Positions 6,470 through 14,696 of a DNA stretch of 32,035 nt are shown piece after piece. The notes under the pieces are model-generated. The model had not been told where the DNA came from. It saw nothing but the letters and a program-made list of their open reading frames with translations, and searched no databases. Numbering within the stretch: the first letter of the stretch is position 1; every line of letters starts with the position of its first letter. Source of the stretch: Planctomycetota bacterium (lineage in GTDB: Bacteria > Planctomycetota > Phycisphaerae > WQYP01). The DNA lies in contig JAKAVA010000109.1 of assembly GCA_021827645.1 (NCBI GenBank), forward strand, positions 1 through 32,035, written 5' to 3'. The translations under genes were made by a program, and so were the position numbers.

Positions 6470-7768
6470 ATGCCCGACGAACGATTTCTTGACGATTGCA
6501 TCGTCCACGCTGCGGTTGTGCTGGCGGATGCGGATACACTGATTCCCGACGGCGCGTTGTTTCTGCAAAACGGGCTGATAGAGGAGGTCGGGCTGTGGCG
6601 GGATATTCGCCGCCGCCACCCCAAAGCGGCCGACTGGAGCGCCGGCGGTCAGCTGATTTCGCCCGGATTGGTGAACATCCACACACATCTGGAATTGGGA
6701 TATCTACGGGGAAAAATTCCCGACCCGGCCAAGTTTCCCGATTGGGTTTGCCGACTCTTCGAGCTAGCTCCCCCGCCCGAACAATTGGAACACGTCGTAA
6801 CGGAATCGGTCAGCGACGGAATCACGGGATGCCTTCGCTACGGCGTAACCGCCATCGGTGATATCACCCGCCATGCGGCAATCAGCCGCCGCGCTGCGGC
6901 CGATATGCCGATGGGCGGCATAAGCTTTGGCGAAATTACGGCGATGGGCAGGGCGCGCGGAGAGCTCACGCAGCGGGTCCGTGCCGCAGAAGTGCCGGGC
7001 GGTCACGCAGCCGGAATGCAGATCGGGCTCTCGCCCCACGCCCCCTATTCGGTGGAGGGCCCGGCGCTGCGTCAGATCGTGCAACATGCCAATGCCGCGC
7101 ATCGCCCGCTGGCGATGCATCTGGCGGAACTTCCATATGAGAGGGAATTTCTGCGCGATTTTTCCGGCCCGCTCGGGCGCGATTGGCCGTTGCGAAAAAT
7201 CATTGATGTACTTGACGGCGAGATTCCCGCTTTTGACGGCAGCCCGGTGGCATGGGGTGCACATTGGGGATTGCTGAAATCGAATCAGCCGGTGATATTG
7301 GCCCACGTGAATCATGCCGACGATGCGGATATCAGACTGCTGGCGGGGCATCGGCAGCTTTCGGTGGCGATGTGTCCCCGCACGCGGCAATACTTCGGTC
7401 ATCATCACATCGCGGAGCATCCGTGCCTGAAAATGCTGCAAGCCGGCATCCGGGTATGTATTGCGACCGATTCGCTCGCGAGCACACCGGATCTGAATCT
7501 GCTCGCCGAGGCGGCCTGCGCCCGGCAAGATTTGCCGAGCCTTCCATGGGCGACGCTTTTCCAGATGGTGACGCAGTGGCCCGCTGCAGCCATGGCATTG
7601 AATGCGGGGCGCCTGCATCCCGGCCTTCGGGCGGACCTGGCGGTTTTTCCGGTGAGTTCTGTCCCCCGATCGGCGGAGAGTGCCATCGCCGAGCTTATTG
7701 CATCTCATCCCCCGGCCGCTGCCGTGGTGATGGGGTCGCAACTCGTTTATGGTACATTATATTGCTGA
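6470..7768 (+). CDS. Metal-dependent amidohydrolase, cytosine/aminodeoxyfutalosine/SAH deaminase-like
   Basis: The 432-residue length fits the family. The TIM-barrel motifs are in order: SPGLVNIHTHLE with metal ligands H71 and H73, SPHAPYS (H190), MHLAE (H217, E220), ILAHVNH (H279), the CPRTRQYFGH segment from residue 302, and ATDSLAS with D334. The FPDWVCRLFEL segment and the CPR-x-x-x-YFGH box recall enzymes annotated as aminodeoxyfutalosine deaminase (futalosine route to menaquinone) or S-adenosylhomocysteine deaminase. The substrate cannot be settled from sequence; no other menaquinone gene lies nearby. Start ATG 6470 has GAGG four bases upstream. Cytoplasmic; no signal peptide. Confidence 0.8.
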   Translation: MPDERFLDDCIVHAAVVLADADTLIPDGALFLQNGLIEEVGLWRDIRRRHPKAADWSAGGQLISPGLVNIHTHLELGYLRGKIPDPAKFPDWVCRLFELAPPPEQLEHVVTESVSDGITGCLRYGVTAIGDITRHAAISRRAAADMPMGGISFGEITAMGRARGELTQRVRAAEVPGGHAAGMQIGLSPHAPYSVEGPALRQIVQHANAAHRPLAMHLAELPYEREFLRDFSGPLGRDWPLRKIIDVLDGEIPAFDGSPVAWGAHWGLLKSNQPVILAHVNHADDADIRLLAGHRQLSVAMCPRTRQYFGHHHIAEHPCLKMLQAGIRVCIATDSLASTPDLNLLAEAACARQDLPSLPWATLFQMVTQWPAAAMALNAGRLHPGLRADLAVFPVSSVPRSAESAIAELIASHPPAAAVVMGSQLVYGTLYC

Positions 7769-7823
7769 GCACTGGCGATGCTCTCGGCGCACAGGGAACA
7801 GAGTCGAATTGACGGAGAACACC

Positions 7824-8729
7824 ATGAATGCCTCCATCCGCTATCCGAAAGCCCGCGAGCCGCAGCGGCATCTGCCCGCACGCCGGGGTGCGGCACTTTC
7901 TAAATTTATCGTATTTTTAATTATTTCGGCGGTGATCATCATCGCGGGGTATTACATGTTTTCAAAGCCCGCCGTGAATCCCGCAGAGGCTTATCCCACG
8001 AGTGCAAAAAAAATGATCAACCAATTTTTCCAGTTGATCTCCACCGGCTCGACCTCGGCGGATCAAAAGGCCTTCAAACTGCTTTCCCTGCCGATTCGCA
8101 AGATGCACCGGAAACATGCCGGCCGCTACTGGCAGCGATTTGAAGATTTGAATGTCTATCTGACCGATGTATTCGGAACGAGCTGGCCGGCCAACATCCA
8201 CATTGTCCGGTCCAGGAATCCGGAAAAACCGGATGAATATATCGCTCATGTTCGTACCGAGGTTTTTCATATCACCGTGGCCAATCAGGATCGGTATGCT
8301 GCGGCACTTCCCCATCCGCATTACGGCTTGGTGCGGATACGCGAATTTTCATTTTCCGGCGGGGCTCATGCGCAGCAGGTGGCGGCGAACACCAGCGTGC
8401 TCGGGGCTATCGGGCTTCAGGGTGCGGCAAATAATGTTGCGGGGATTTCGGCGGCGTACAGTGCGGTCGATAACCTCAAACCGTGGCAGATTAAACATCG
8501 CCTGCTTCCCGTGGTGCTGCATCCGCACGCCGCGGCTTTGGGGCCGTGCGTCTATCAACTCTGGCCCGTGCGTAAGGACCCGACGGTGCGCATGGTCCTC
8601 AAACAGATCGCTCACGATCCACAATATGCCGTTAATATTCAGCAGGAGGCACGCAAGGTGCTCTCCGGGCACGTGTCCGACACAACGCTTATTGCCAATC
8701 AGGTAACGCACATCCATACACCCTATTGA
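7824..8729 (+). CDS. Membrane-anchored protein of unknown function
   Basis: 301 residues. A basic N-terminus (residues 1-27) is followed by one transmembrane helix at about 28-47 (FIVFLIISAVIIIAGYYMF) and a large domain presumably outside the cytoplasmic membrane. ATG 7824 is preferred with GGAG at 7814-7817; an in-frame extension to 7749 overlaps the amidohydrolase gene. I recognise no family. Repeated Ala/Val-rich stretches around residues 190-215 (GAIGLQGAANNVAGISAAYS) are notable. The 3' end overlaps the convergent Nudix gene by 7 bases, leaving no room for a separate terminator. Confidence 0.75.
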   Translation: MNASIRYPKAREPQRHLPARRGAALSKFIVFLIISAVIIIAGYYMFSKPAVNPAEAYPTSAKKMINQFFQLISTGSTSADQKAFKLLSLPIRKMHRKHAGRYWQRFEDLNVYLTDVFGTSWPANIHIVRSRNPEKPDEYIAHVRTEVFHITVANQDRYAAALPHPHYGLVRIREFSFSGGAHAQQVAANTSVLGAIGLQGAANNVAGISAAYSAVDNLKPWQIKHRLLPVVLHPHAAALGPCVYQLWPVRKDPTVRMVLKQIAHDPQYAVNIQQEARKVLSGHVSDTTLIANQVTHIHTPY

Positions 8730-9205
8730 TCCGGTATGGCTGCCGGCGGATTCGGCCGCCGAATCGGTTCGGCGATCATGGTGTCGATCAGCGGAGCATT
8801 GGCGGGCGGCAGCGGCAATTGGCGCAATTCCTCGGGCGCTATCCAGCGTAGTTCCGTACTGGCGAGCGGCTGCGGTGTACCTGTATCGCAGAGACAATCA
8901 AACGGATGGAGCCGCACCATTCGATGCTCATAGCGATGCATCGCGACCGGTCGTGAGCCGAGGATCGTGATTTCAATTCCAAGTTCCTCACGGATTTCCC
9001 GGCGCAGGGCACTTTCGATCGATTCCCCCGCTTCGCACTTCCCGCCCGGAAATTCCCACATCCCCCCGACATGTTTATCCGTCGGTCGCCGTGCCACCAG
9101 CAATCGTGCACGATTGGTATCCCAGATGATCGCGACGGCGACATCGAATTCCGGCAGACGATGGGCCTGATCGCTTTGCGAATGTTGCTGAGCCGTGTTC
9201 TGCAT
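8723..9205 (-). CDS. mutT: Nudix hydrolase, MutT-like (8-oxo-dGTP diphosphatase type)
   Basis: 160 residues. A complete Nudix box is present: G55, E61, R69-E70, E73-E74 and G76 (GGKCEAGESIESALRREI, then REELGI), preceded by VGGMWEFPG, as in MutT enzymes that hydrolyse oxidised dGTP to protect DNA from mutation. Residues 20-40 form the first strand (FDVAVAIIWDTNRARLLVARR). Start ATG 9205 has GGAGG seven bases upstream. It follows the membrane-anchored gene ending at 9241 by 35 bases on the same strand, so the two are probably co-transcribed. The exact nucleotide substrate is inferred; other Nudix enzymes share this box. Confidence 0.85.
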   Translation of the reverse strand: MQNTAQQHSQSDQAHRLPEFDVAVAIIWDTNRARLLVARRPTDKHVGGMWEFPGGKCEAGESIESALRREIREELGIEITILGSRPVAMHRYEHRMVRLHPFDCLCDTGTPQPLASTELRWIAPEELRQLPLPPANAPLIDTMIAEPIRRPNPPAAIPDQ

Positions 9206-9240
9206 ACCCGGTCCTCCGACGTATCTGCCGTACCGCTGAC

Positions 9241-10203
9241 TTACATTTCGTTGATATCGACGGTGGTGAGGCTGAGGGCATTATGGGCGGCCTGCTGAAT
9301 ATATGGATTGGTATTGTGCTCCAGTCGGGTGAGGAGTTTGATGATGGCTTTTCGCTGACCGGCGGATGTCGTCGCCCAACGGTCTATGCCCAATTCATTA
9401 ATAGCGGCCAGCTTCCATGAAATATCCTGGTCATGTCGCACCACATTGGCCATATCTCCGGGATTTGGATCAATGACCACAATGACACCCATTTTTGAGA
9501 GCCATCGGTGGGTGGTGGTTCTCAGATCACGTTGAAACGCATCGACTTCATGCTTGGACGTGTGATTTTTGAGCGCGCTGGTGGAATAGAGCTGCTTGAG
9601 TCCTGCGGTGGCACTCGACATGGCCCCGAGCCCGGTGGAACGAATGTTTACCAGCAATCCGTGCAGCCACAGACGGTATCCAAAGGACATAATCGCTCCG
9701 AATACTACTTTAGCGTGATTGGGGTGCTTGGTGACCAGATAAGCCTCGCCGAGATCGCTTAACGCCGTTGATATGACTTCCAGATTTTTGGCGGTCGTGT
9801 GCTTAATGTTGGGCATCGGAATGCGTTTATCAAAGAGAATAAACTGACGGGACACTTTGAGCCCGGCAGCCTTTTCAAGCATTTTGGCCAAATGCAGGAT
9901 GACCGGATTTTTATTCGGATAGGCATCATCATCGATCTGGTTCATCGCGTGATGATCCGGGGCTTCTTTCAGCAAATAGCGATAGGCCGCCAGATAGATC
10001 TGCCCTGCACCATGGCCGGCTTCCAACGGCATGAATGCCATTGGCGTCCGCGCCAGTTCGATCGGCCGCATGAAACGGTAGCCCGCCGTTGCCTCGGTTG
10101 GTGGTCCGATTCGATTACTTTGGCTTTCTTTGAGCCATACCGCCAGTCCGCCGATGATGACCAGCAAGACGACAATGGCAATTCCGACTTTATATCCAGA
10201 CAT
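9241..10203 (-). CDS. Membrane-anchored protein of unknown function with helical repeat-like C-terminus
   Basis: 320 residues, starting MSGYKVGIAIVVLLVIIGGL, an uncleaved-looking transmembrane helix at about 5-25, then a soluble domain. The C-terminal 60 residues (GQRKAIIKLLTRLEHN ... NPYIQQAAHNALSLTTV) look like HEAT-type helical repeats; this is a visual impression. A ribosome site AGGGG lies about 10 bases before ATG 10203. It heads a likely two-gene unit with the Nudix gene. No family was recognised. Confidence 0.75.
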   Translation of the reverse strand: MSGYKVGIAIVVLLVIIGGLAVWLKESQSNRIGPPTEATAGYRFMRPIELARTPMAFMPLEAGHGAGQIYLAAYRYLLKEAPDHHAMNQIDDDAYPNKNPVILHLAKMLEKAAGLKVSRQFILFDKRIPMPNIKHTTAKNLEVISTALSDLGEAYLVTKHPNHAKVVFGAIMSFGYRLWLHGLLVNIRSTGLGAMSSATAGLKQLYSTSALKNHTSKHEVDAFQRDLRTTTHRWLSKMGVIVVIDPNPGDMANVVRHDQDISWKLAAINELGIDRWATTSAGQRKAIIKLLTRLEHNTNPYIQQAAHNALSLTTVDINEM

Positions 10204-10236
10204 AATTTTATTTCCCCTGAACTCGTTGGCAGGTGC

Positions 10237-10266
10237 TTATCTTCACCACTCAACGACGTATGTCAA
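10237..10266 (-). promoter_or_regulatory. Possible promoter for the 9241-10203 gene
   Basis: On the minus strand a perfect TTGACA (10266-10261) is followed after 18 bases by AGATAA (10242-10237), about 34 bases before ATG 10203. The -10 element is weak. Confidence 0.35.
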
Positions 10267-10428
10267 TGCGCAGGTACCCCCGGCTTTGCAAGTCCACATG
10301 GTGCCCCATATCCCGATGCCGGATGGATGCCATCGAGTGTTTTTCGCCTTGATAAGTTGCCAACGTCCGTCAATGCGGTTAGAACGCGCAAAACACGGAG
10401 TTGGCAGGGCATTTTGGAGTTATCGTTT

Positions 10429-11667
10429 ATGAGTGATCGCGCTTTTAAGCCAGTTTTGATCGGGGTTATGCTGATCAACTGTCTTTGCATGATCCCGAAA
10501 GTGGCCGACGGGGCGGTCCTTCAGGTGGGGCCGGGTCGAGCGTTTGCGAGCATTGCGCGGGCCGTTCGCGCCGCCCATCCGGGCGACACTATTAAAGTTT
10601 GGCCGCAGCCGGGCAATCGCCCTTATCGTCGCGTGGCGATTCTGATGAAAAAGCCGCGCATCACCATCGAAGGTGCGATTCCCGGACGATATATCACAAT
10701 GAATGGTGCGGGCTTTGACTACTCCGGCCGGATGCCGACGCCCCGCGCTATTTTCCAGTTTGATCCGACCGCCAACGGTTGCGTCCTTCAAGGGTTTGCT
10801 TTGACGGGCGCCCATAACCGCGATGGCAATGGGGCCGGCGTCCGAATTAATGGCGCCAATCATGTCACCATCCGCGGCTGCTCCATCTACCGCAATGATA
10901 TGGGGATCATGAGCAACGGCAGTTATGCCCGGCACACCGGCGCGTATCAGTTGATTGAAAATTGCCGGATAACCCGAAATGGCACGCACGTTCACGCCGG
11001 CTATAACCACAACCTGTATCTCGGCGGCACCAGCGTTCTGGTGCGCGGCTGTGATATCTCCGACAGTATCACCGGCCACAATCTGAAAAGCCGTGCCCAC
11101 ATCACGTGGGTGGAGTATTGTTATCTGCATGGATCAGCCAATCGTGAGATGGATTTCGTCGATAGCCGGGGCATTACCGATCAGCCGCACAGTGACGCAG
11201 TCGTGCTGGGGTGTGTGATCGTAAAAAAGCGGAACATGTCGGGAAACCGAGAAGTTATTAATTTCGGCCGCGATGGCAATGCCAACCATACGGGCACCCT
11301 GTATCTTGTGCACGATACGATTGTCACTCCCTACTACACCGCGGCGGTCGTCCTGTCCGCGCCCGGCGCCCATCTGATGATGATTGATAATCAATTCATT
11401 AACTCCTCCCACAAGGCGCTTCTTCTGGCGTTTATGTTCGGCGCTCTGCGAACCCATATTCGCGGCGCGGGAAATCTGTTTTCTGCCGCCTATCAACCCG
11501 CGGCCCGTCGCTTTGGCGGGCCGATGATTCGGTGGAAGAACATTTCGTTGCCGTGGCGGCGCCTGGATATGCACCCCCAGCCGTTGATGCGCTATGCGGG
11601 GTTGGGCAAACTGCGTCGCTTTACCCACCCGCAACCGGGGGCCGGCGGGTTGGTTACGCGGCATTAA
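10429..11667 (+). CDS. Secreted right-handed beta-helix protein (pectate lyase-like fold)
   Basis: 412 residues. An N-terminal signal (VLIGVMLINCLCMIPKVADGA) is followed by a parallel beta-helix typical of carbohydrate-active or surface proteins: VGPGRAFASIARAVRAAHPGDTI is the common opening segment, and later coils contain repeated I-x-x-C/N strands (HVTIRGCSIYRNDMGIM, YQLIENCRITRNGTHV, SVLVRGCDISDS). ATG 10429 is chosen because GGAG (10416-10419) precedes it and the signal peptide begins there; an in-frame extension upstream to 9799 runs antisense through the previous gene and is unlikely. The substrate is unknown. It is followed 27 bases later by the choloylglycine-hydrolase-like gene. Confidence 0.85.
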   Translation: MSDRAFKPVLIGVMLINCLCMIPKVADGAVLQVGPGRAFASIARAVRAAHPGDTIKVWPQPGNRPYRRVAILMKKPRITIEGAIPGRYITMNGAGFDYSGRMPTPRAIFQFDPTANGCVLQGFALTGAHNRDGNGAGVRINGANHVTIRGCSIYRNDMGIMSNGSYARHTGAYQLIENCRITRNGTHVHAGYNHNLYLGGTSVLVRGCDISDSITGHNLKSRAHITWVEYCYLHGSANREMDFVDSRGITDQPHSDAVVLGCVIVKKRNMSGNREVINFGRDGNANHTGTLYLVHDTIVTPYYTAAVVLSAPGAHLMMIDNQFINSSHKALLLAFMFGALRTHIRGAGNLFSAAYQPAARRFGGPMIRWKNISLPWRRLDMHPQPLMRYAGLGKLRRFTHPQPGAGGLVTRH

Positions 11668-11694
11668 TACCGGCGTGGTGAAAGGATCAGCAGT

Positions 11695-12762
11695 ATGCCA
11701 TTAAAAGCTGATGTCGTCCGTTTTCTGCTCGCTGGGTTGATCACCGCGACATGCGGGGTCAGCGTGCCGAAAGTAGACGCCTGCACGAGCATTGCATGGA
11801 AAACGAAACTGGGGGAAATCACCGGTCGCACAATGGACTGGTACACGAGCACGGAAGCCCGCATTTATGTTTTTCCTGCGGGCATCAAGCGGGACGGCGG
11901 CAAATTACTGGGTAAGCGGATTGTTCAGGGCCGAGCAGTTCATTGGACCTCCAGATATGGAAGCATGGTGGTGTCGGTATACGGCATGGGGGCTGTGGAT
12001 GGCGTTAACAGCCGCGGACTGAGCATTTCCGCCAATTATTTTGACAGCGATTACGGGAAGCGAAATCCAAAGATCAAGGGGCTTCAGGTCGGTCTGTGGG
12101 TGCAATATCTGTTGGATCGGGCGGGCTCCGTCAAACAGGCCGTTACCCTGATGCGAAACATCCAGTTGGTGGATTTCACGGCGAAAGGGAAGCGATCCCA
12201 TCTGCATCTGCATATCGTCGGCCCGCGGGGGAACTGTGCTGTACTGGAATATGTACATGGAAAGATGCATGCCTATCAGAGCCCTGCCTATGACGTTCTG
12301 ACGAATGCACCGGCATTTCCTGAGCAATTGAAAAATCTGAAGCGGTTTAATTTCACCCATCCGAATCGGGATATGCCCCTGCCTGGAAATGTCAATCCGC
12401 TTGATCGCTTCGTCCGGGCATCTTATTACGTCCATATGCTTCCCCGACCGGCCTCCTCCATGGCGGCCGTGCTCGAGATGAACTCGGTTTTGAACAACGT
12501 CGCCGTGCCGATCGGCGCTCCGTATCAGGCGATGGAGGGGTTCAACACCTACAACACGGAATACAAGGTGATCGCGGACCTGAAAACCCATGAATATTAT
12601 TTCAAGTTCACCGCCATGCCATTCATGATCTGGGCGAAGCTCACGGCCTTTGATCTCAAGCCGGGCGCGCCGGTCATGGAACTTAACCCGGAGAATCCGG
12701 AGTTGCACGGGAATGTGGCGGGGCGGTTCCACAAGGTCGCCATCGATAAGGTACCGTTTTGA
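11695..12762 (+). CDS. Secreted linear amide C-N hydrolase (choloylglycine hydrolase / penicillin V acylase family)
   Basis: 355 residues. A signal peptide ends at VDA, and the mature chain starts with Cys 30 (CTSIAWKT), the N-terminal nucleophile of this Ntn-hydrolase family. Family motifs follow: GRTMDWYTS, then GVNSRGLSISANYF and TNAPAFPEQL (the conserved TN-x-P region), and IADLKTHEYYFKF near the C-terminus. Members cleave amide bonds in bile salts, penicillin V or N-acyl homoserine lactones. In an environmental planctomycete a bile-salt role is unlikely, and the real substrate is unknown. AAAGGA lies ten bases before ATG 11695. The close spacing after the beta-helix gene suggests a shared transcript; both products are exported. 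Confidence 0.88.
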   Translation: MPLKADVVRFLLAGLITATCGVSVPKVDACTSIAWKTKLGEITGRTMDWYTSTEARIYVFPAGIKRDGGKLLGKRIVQGRAVHWTSRYGSMVVSVYGMGAVDGVNSRGLSISANYFDSDYGKRNPKIKGLQVGLWVQYLLDRAGSVKQAVTLMRNIQLVDFTAKGKRSHLHLHIVGPRGNCAVLEYVHGKMHAYQSPAYDVLTNAPAFPEQLKNLKRFNFTHPNRDMPLPGNVNPLDRFVRASYYVHMLPRPASSMAAVLEMNSVLNNVAVPIGAPYQAMEGFNTYNTEYKVIADLKTHEYYFKFTAMPFMIWAKLTAFDLKPGAPVMELNPENPELHGNVAGRFHKVAIDKVPF

Positions 12763-12837
12763 ATTTGCGGGCAGATCCTGGGGCAGCGCGCCACCGATTC
12801 GGTTGATGTGCGTTTATTGGCCGCGGGGATCGGGCCT

Positions 12838-12879
12838 TAAATAAAAAGGGAGCGCCCCAAATAATATCTGGGGCGTCCC
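12838..12879 (-). terminator. Rho-independent terminator for the PEP-CTERM gene
   Basis: An 11-bp GC-rich hairpin (12848-12859 pairs with 12869-12879 with one bulge, 9-base loop) is followed on the minus strand by TTTTTATTTA. It lies 50 bases after the PEP-CTERM stop and between convergent genes. Confidence 0.8.
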
Positions 12880-12928
12880 CGGCCATATCCATCGAAGCGG
12901 CCTACAGAGCCGCTGTCTGGTGTGTTAC

Positions 12929-13840
12929 CTATGCACGCCGCCGCCGAAGAAGAAGCATCCCGGTCGCTGCAACGCCCAGCATTGCCGCCGCCGCCGGTTC
13001 CGGGGTGTAAACCGCCGGGTAGCTTTGAAATTCGAGCGAGCTGTTCGCCGGGATCGTATAGGTCAACTGGCTGGATATCGTGGAGAGGCTCTCCGGCGCG
13101 GTGAAATCAGACGACGGCAGGGCTTGGATTTGCGCCAGGGTCAATGGGCTCGTGAGTGAGCTGGGTGCGTAGTATCCGGCGTTCGAAATGATCTCGCTGT
13201 TTGCCGTGTTGTTTGCGACCAGAAGATCCGTTGGCAGGGTGTTGTAGGTCGTTTCATAGTATTCGGTTGTCGTTTGCGTCGGCGTGGCGGAATTCGCCAC
13301 ATCAATCTCCCAGATCATGTAAGGATCAGTGATCTTTACGGGTGAGCTTAGGGGCAACAGGTTTTCGTACATACCAGCCAGCGGAACTGTATTCGAAGTT
13401 GATGAACTGCCCCAGTATGCTGCCTCCGGAAAGCCAGCGGAGGGGGCCGGGAAATCGGTCGAAGAGCTGGTAACCTCGAAACCGAAGGTCCCCGTGGCTC
13501 CATTCGGGATGGTTGCCGACGGATTGGCATTCGAGGTAAAAGTCACCGTTGTGGCCGCCGGACTTGACGTGTAGGCGGAACTTGCCGTGGGGCTGTTGAA
13601 AGAATTAACGTAACTCCCAAGCCCCGTTGTTACATCGCCCGAGAGGGCAACGTTGAAGGAGGATTGGGCGGCACCGGTGTTGTTGGCAACTTGGTAAAAA
13701 TAGTACTGGGGTGTTGTCGCCAGAACGGTCTCCGTGGCAAAAACCAGCGGTATGGCGGCCGACGCGGCGACGGCACTCCCGAGCATCCAAGAAGCACGAC
13801 GCGACAAACGGGAACCACGGTTGAGGTTGTGACGATTCAT
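12929..13840 (-). CDS. PEP-CTERM sorting domain protein (secreted surface protein)
   Basis: 303 residues. The C-terminus TPEPAAAAMLGVAATGMLL then RRRRA is a textbook PEP-CTERM signal: the PEP motif, a hydrophobic helix and a basic tail. Such proteins are processed by an exosortase (EpsH/XrtA family), not encoded here. The N-terminus has a long signal (RRASWMLGSAVAASAAIP) with a cleavage region near ETVLA. The body is rich in Ser, Thr and Asn and low in charge, as is usual for exported PEP-CTERM proteins. ATG 13840 is chosen because AGAGGA precedes it; the open frame to 14038 would put residues before the signal. The 5' untranslated region (13841-14020) contains a possible 10-bp hairpin just upstream of the ribosome site (about 13863-13884). 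Confidence 0.9.
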   Translation of the reverse strand: MNRHNLNRGSRLSRRASWMLGSAVAASAAIPLVFATETVLATTPQYYFYQVANNTGAAQSSFNVALSGDVTTGLGSYVNSFNSPTASSAYTSSPAATTVTFTSNANPSATIPNGATGTFGFEVTSSSTDFPAPSAGFPEAAYWGSSSTSNTVPLAGMYENLLPLSSPVKITDPYMIWEIDVANSATPTQTTTEYYETTYNTLPTDLLVANNTANSEIISNAGYYAPSSLTSPLTLAQIQALPSSDFTAPESLSTISSQLTYTIPANSSLEFQSYPAVYTPEPAAAAMLGVAATGMLLLRRRRA

Positions 13841-14021
13841 AGGAATTCCTCTCAAAAACTCTACAGCACCACCTTTCAAGGTAGCGCCCCCACTTGCGCC
13901 GGGCCCGCAGGCGATTCGGCTGCCGATATTTGTAGAACAGGCACAAGGCAAACCGGCCGGCCGACGCAAGAGCTTAAAATTGTTTCGTGCAGAACTTGCC
14001 CTCGTCTGCAACCACAGATAA

Positions 14022-14049
14022 AGAATAACTGGTGCCAATTAAAAGTCAA
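14022..14049 (-). promoter_or_regulatory. Likely promoter of the PEP-CTERM gene
   Basis: On the minus strand TTGACT (14049-14044) and TATTCT (14027-14022) are separated by 16 bases and would give a leader of about 175 bases before ATG 13840. Good agreement with the sigma-70 consensus. Confidence 0.5.
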
Positions 14050-14058
14050 GAACGTTTT

Positions 14059-14214
14059 ATGAATGGCGAGTCTTTATGTCCCGACGGTTATTCGGATATG
14101 CGAAAAGATGTGCCGCCGCTGCTGATGGATACCAACTCATCCGCCGGTAAACTATACCCTATCGATTCCGGGCAGTCGCATGGGGCGGTTGCGTCGGATA
14201 TGGGGAAAAACTGA
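14059..14214 (+). CDS. Small hypothetical ORF (51 aa), doubtful
   Basis: A 51-residue frame from ATG 14059 (MNGESLCPDGYSDMRKDV ...) in the gap between the divergent PEP-CTERM gene and the PIN-like gene. There is no good ribosome site and no known family. It may be a real small protein or just an open stretch. Confidence 0.2.
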   Translation: MNGESLCPDGYSDMRKDVPPLLMDTNSSAGKLYPIDSGQSHGAVASDMGKN

Positions 14215-14267
14215 AGCGGGCAGGTGAAGAAGGGCCAAATGCCCCCCGCATATTGAGGATTTCATTG

Positions 14268-14648
14268 ATGCGTTTTTACCTTGATCCGTCTGTGGATGCG
14301 GCAGTTGGACAGCGGCTCACTCAACTGGGACACCATACCCAATCAACCCATCCCGACGATGTGGATGCATCATCAACACCCGAACTTTGCCTGTGGATGT
14401 CGAAATCAGGCTTGCAATGGGTAACGGCTGAGAGATCCAACATCGACGCCATCTACGATCAGGGAATCGCATTTCATGGAACTGTTGTGTTTATCCAATC
14501 TCCGGAGGGCGATATTGCGGATGTATTTCAGCGCTACCCGACGCTGAAATCCGGCCGCCTCTATACGCTCACCGCCCGCAAGACCAAGGTGCGGCAATTG
14601 CCGACGAACAACAAACCGTCTCGACCCACACCGAAAAATACCGGGTGA
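14268..14648 (+). CDS. DUF5615/PIN-like small protein
   Basis: 126 residues beginning MRFYLDPSVDAAVGQRLTQL, the first strand and helix of DUF5615-type PIN-like proteins, with the early Asp (LDP) and a Gly-His pair at the usual position (QLGHHTQS). The second half has GLQWVTAERSNIDAIYDQG and the closing strand HGTVVFIQSPEGD. These proteins are related to PIN nucleases; whether this one is a toxin is unknown, and no antitoxin partner is visible. ATG 14268 follows GAGGA at 14256-14260. It precedes the kinase gene by 48 bases on the same strand. Confidence 0.65.
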   Translation: MRFYLDPSVDAAVGQRLTQLGHHTQSTHPDDVDASSTPELCLWMSKSGLQWVTAERSNIDAIYDQGIAFHGTVVFIQSPEGDIADVFQRYPTLKSGRLYTLTARKTKVRQLPTNNKPSRPTPKNTG

Positions 14649-14696
14649 ACGGGCGCAGAATCGGATTGGCCTACGCAAATGGAGACGGATTGAATC

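Noticed and set aside
9799..10428. Upstream extension of the beta-helix gene
   Set aside because: It would run antisense through the membrane-anchored gene; the signal peptide and ribosome site fix the start at 10429.
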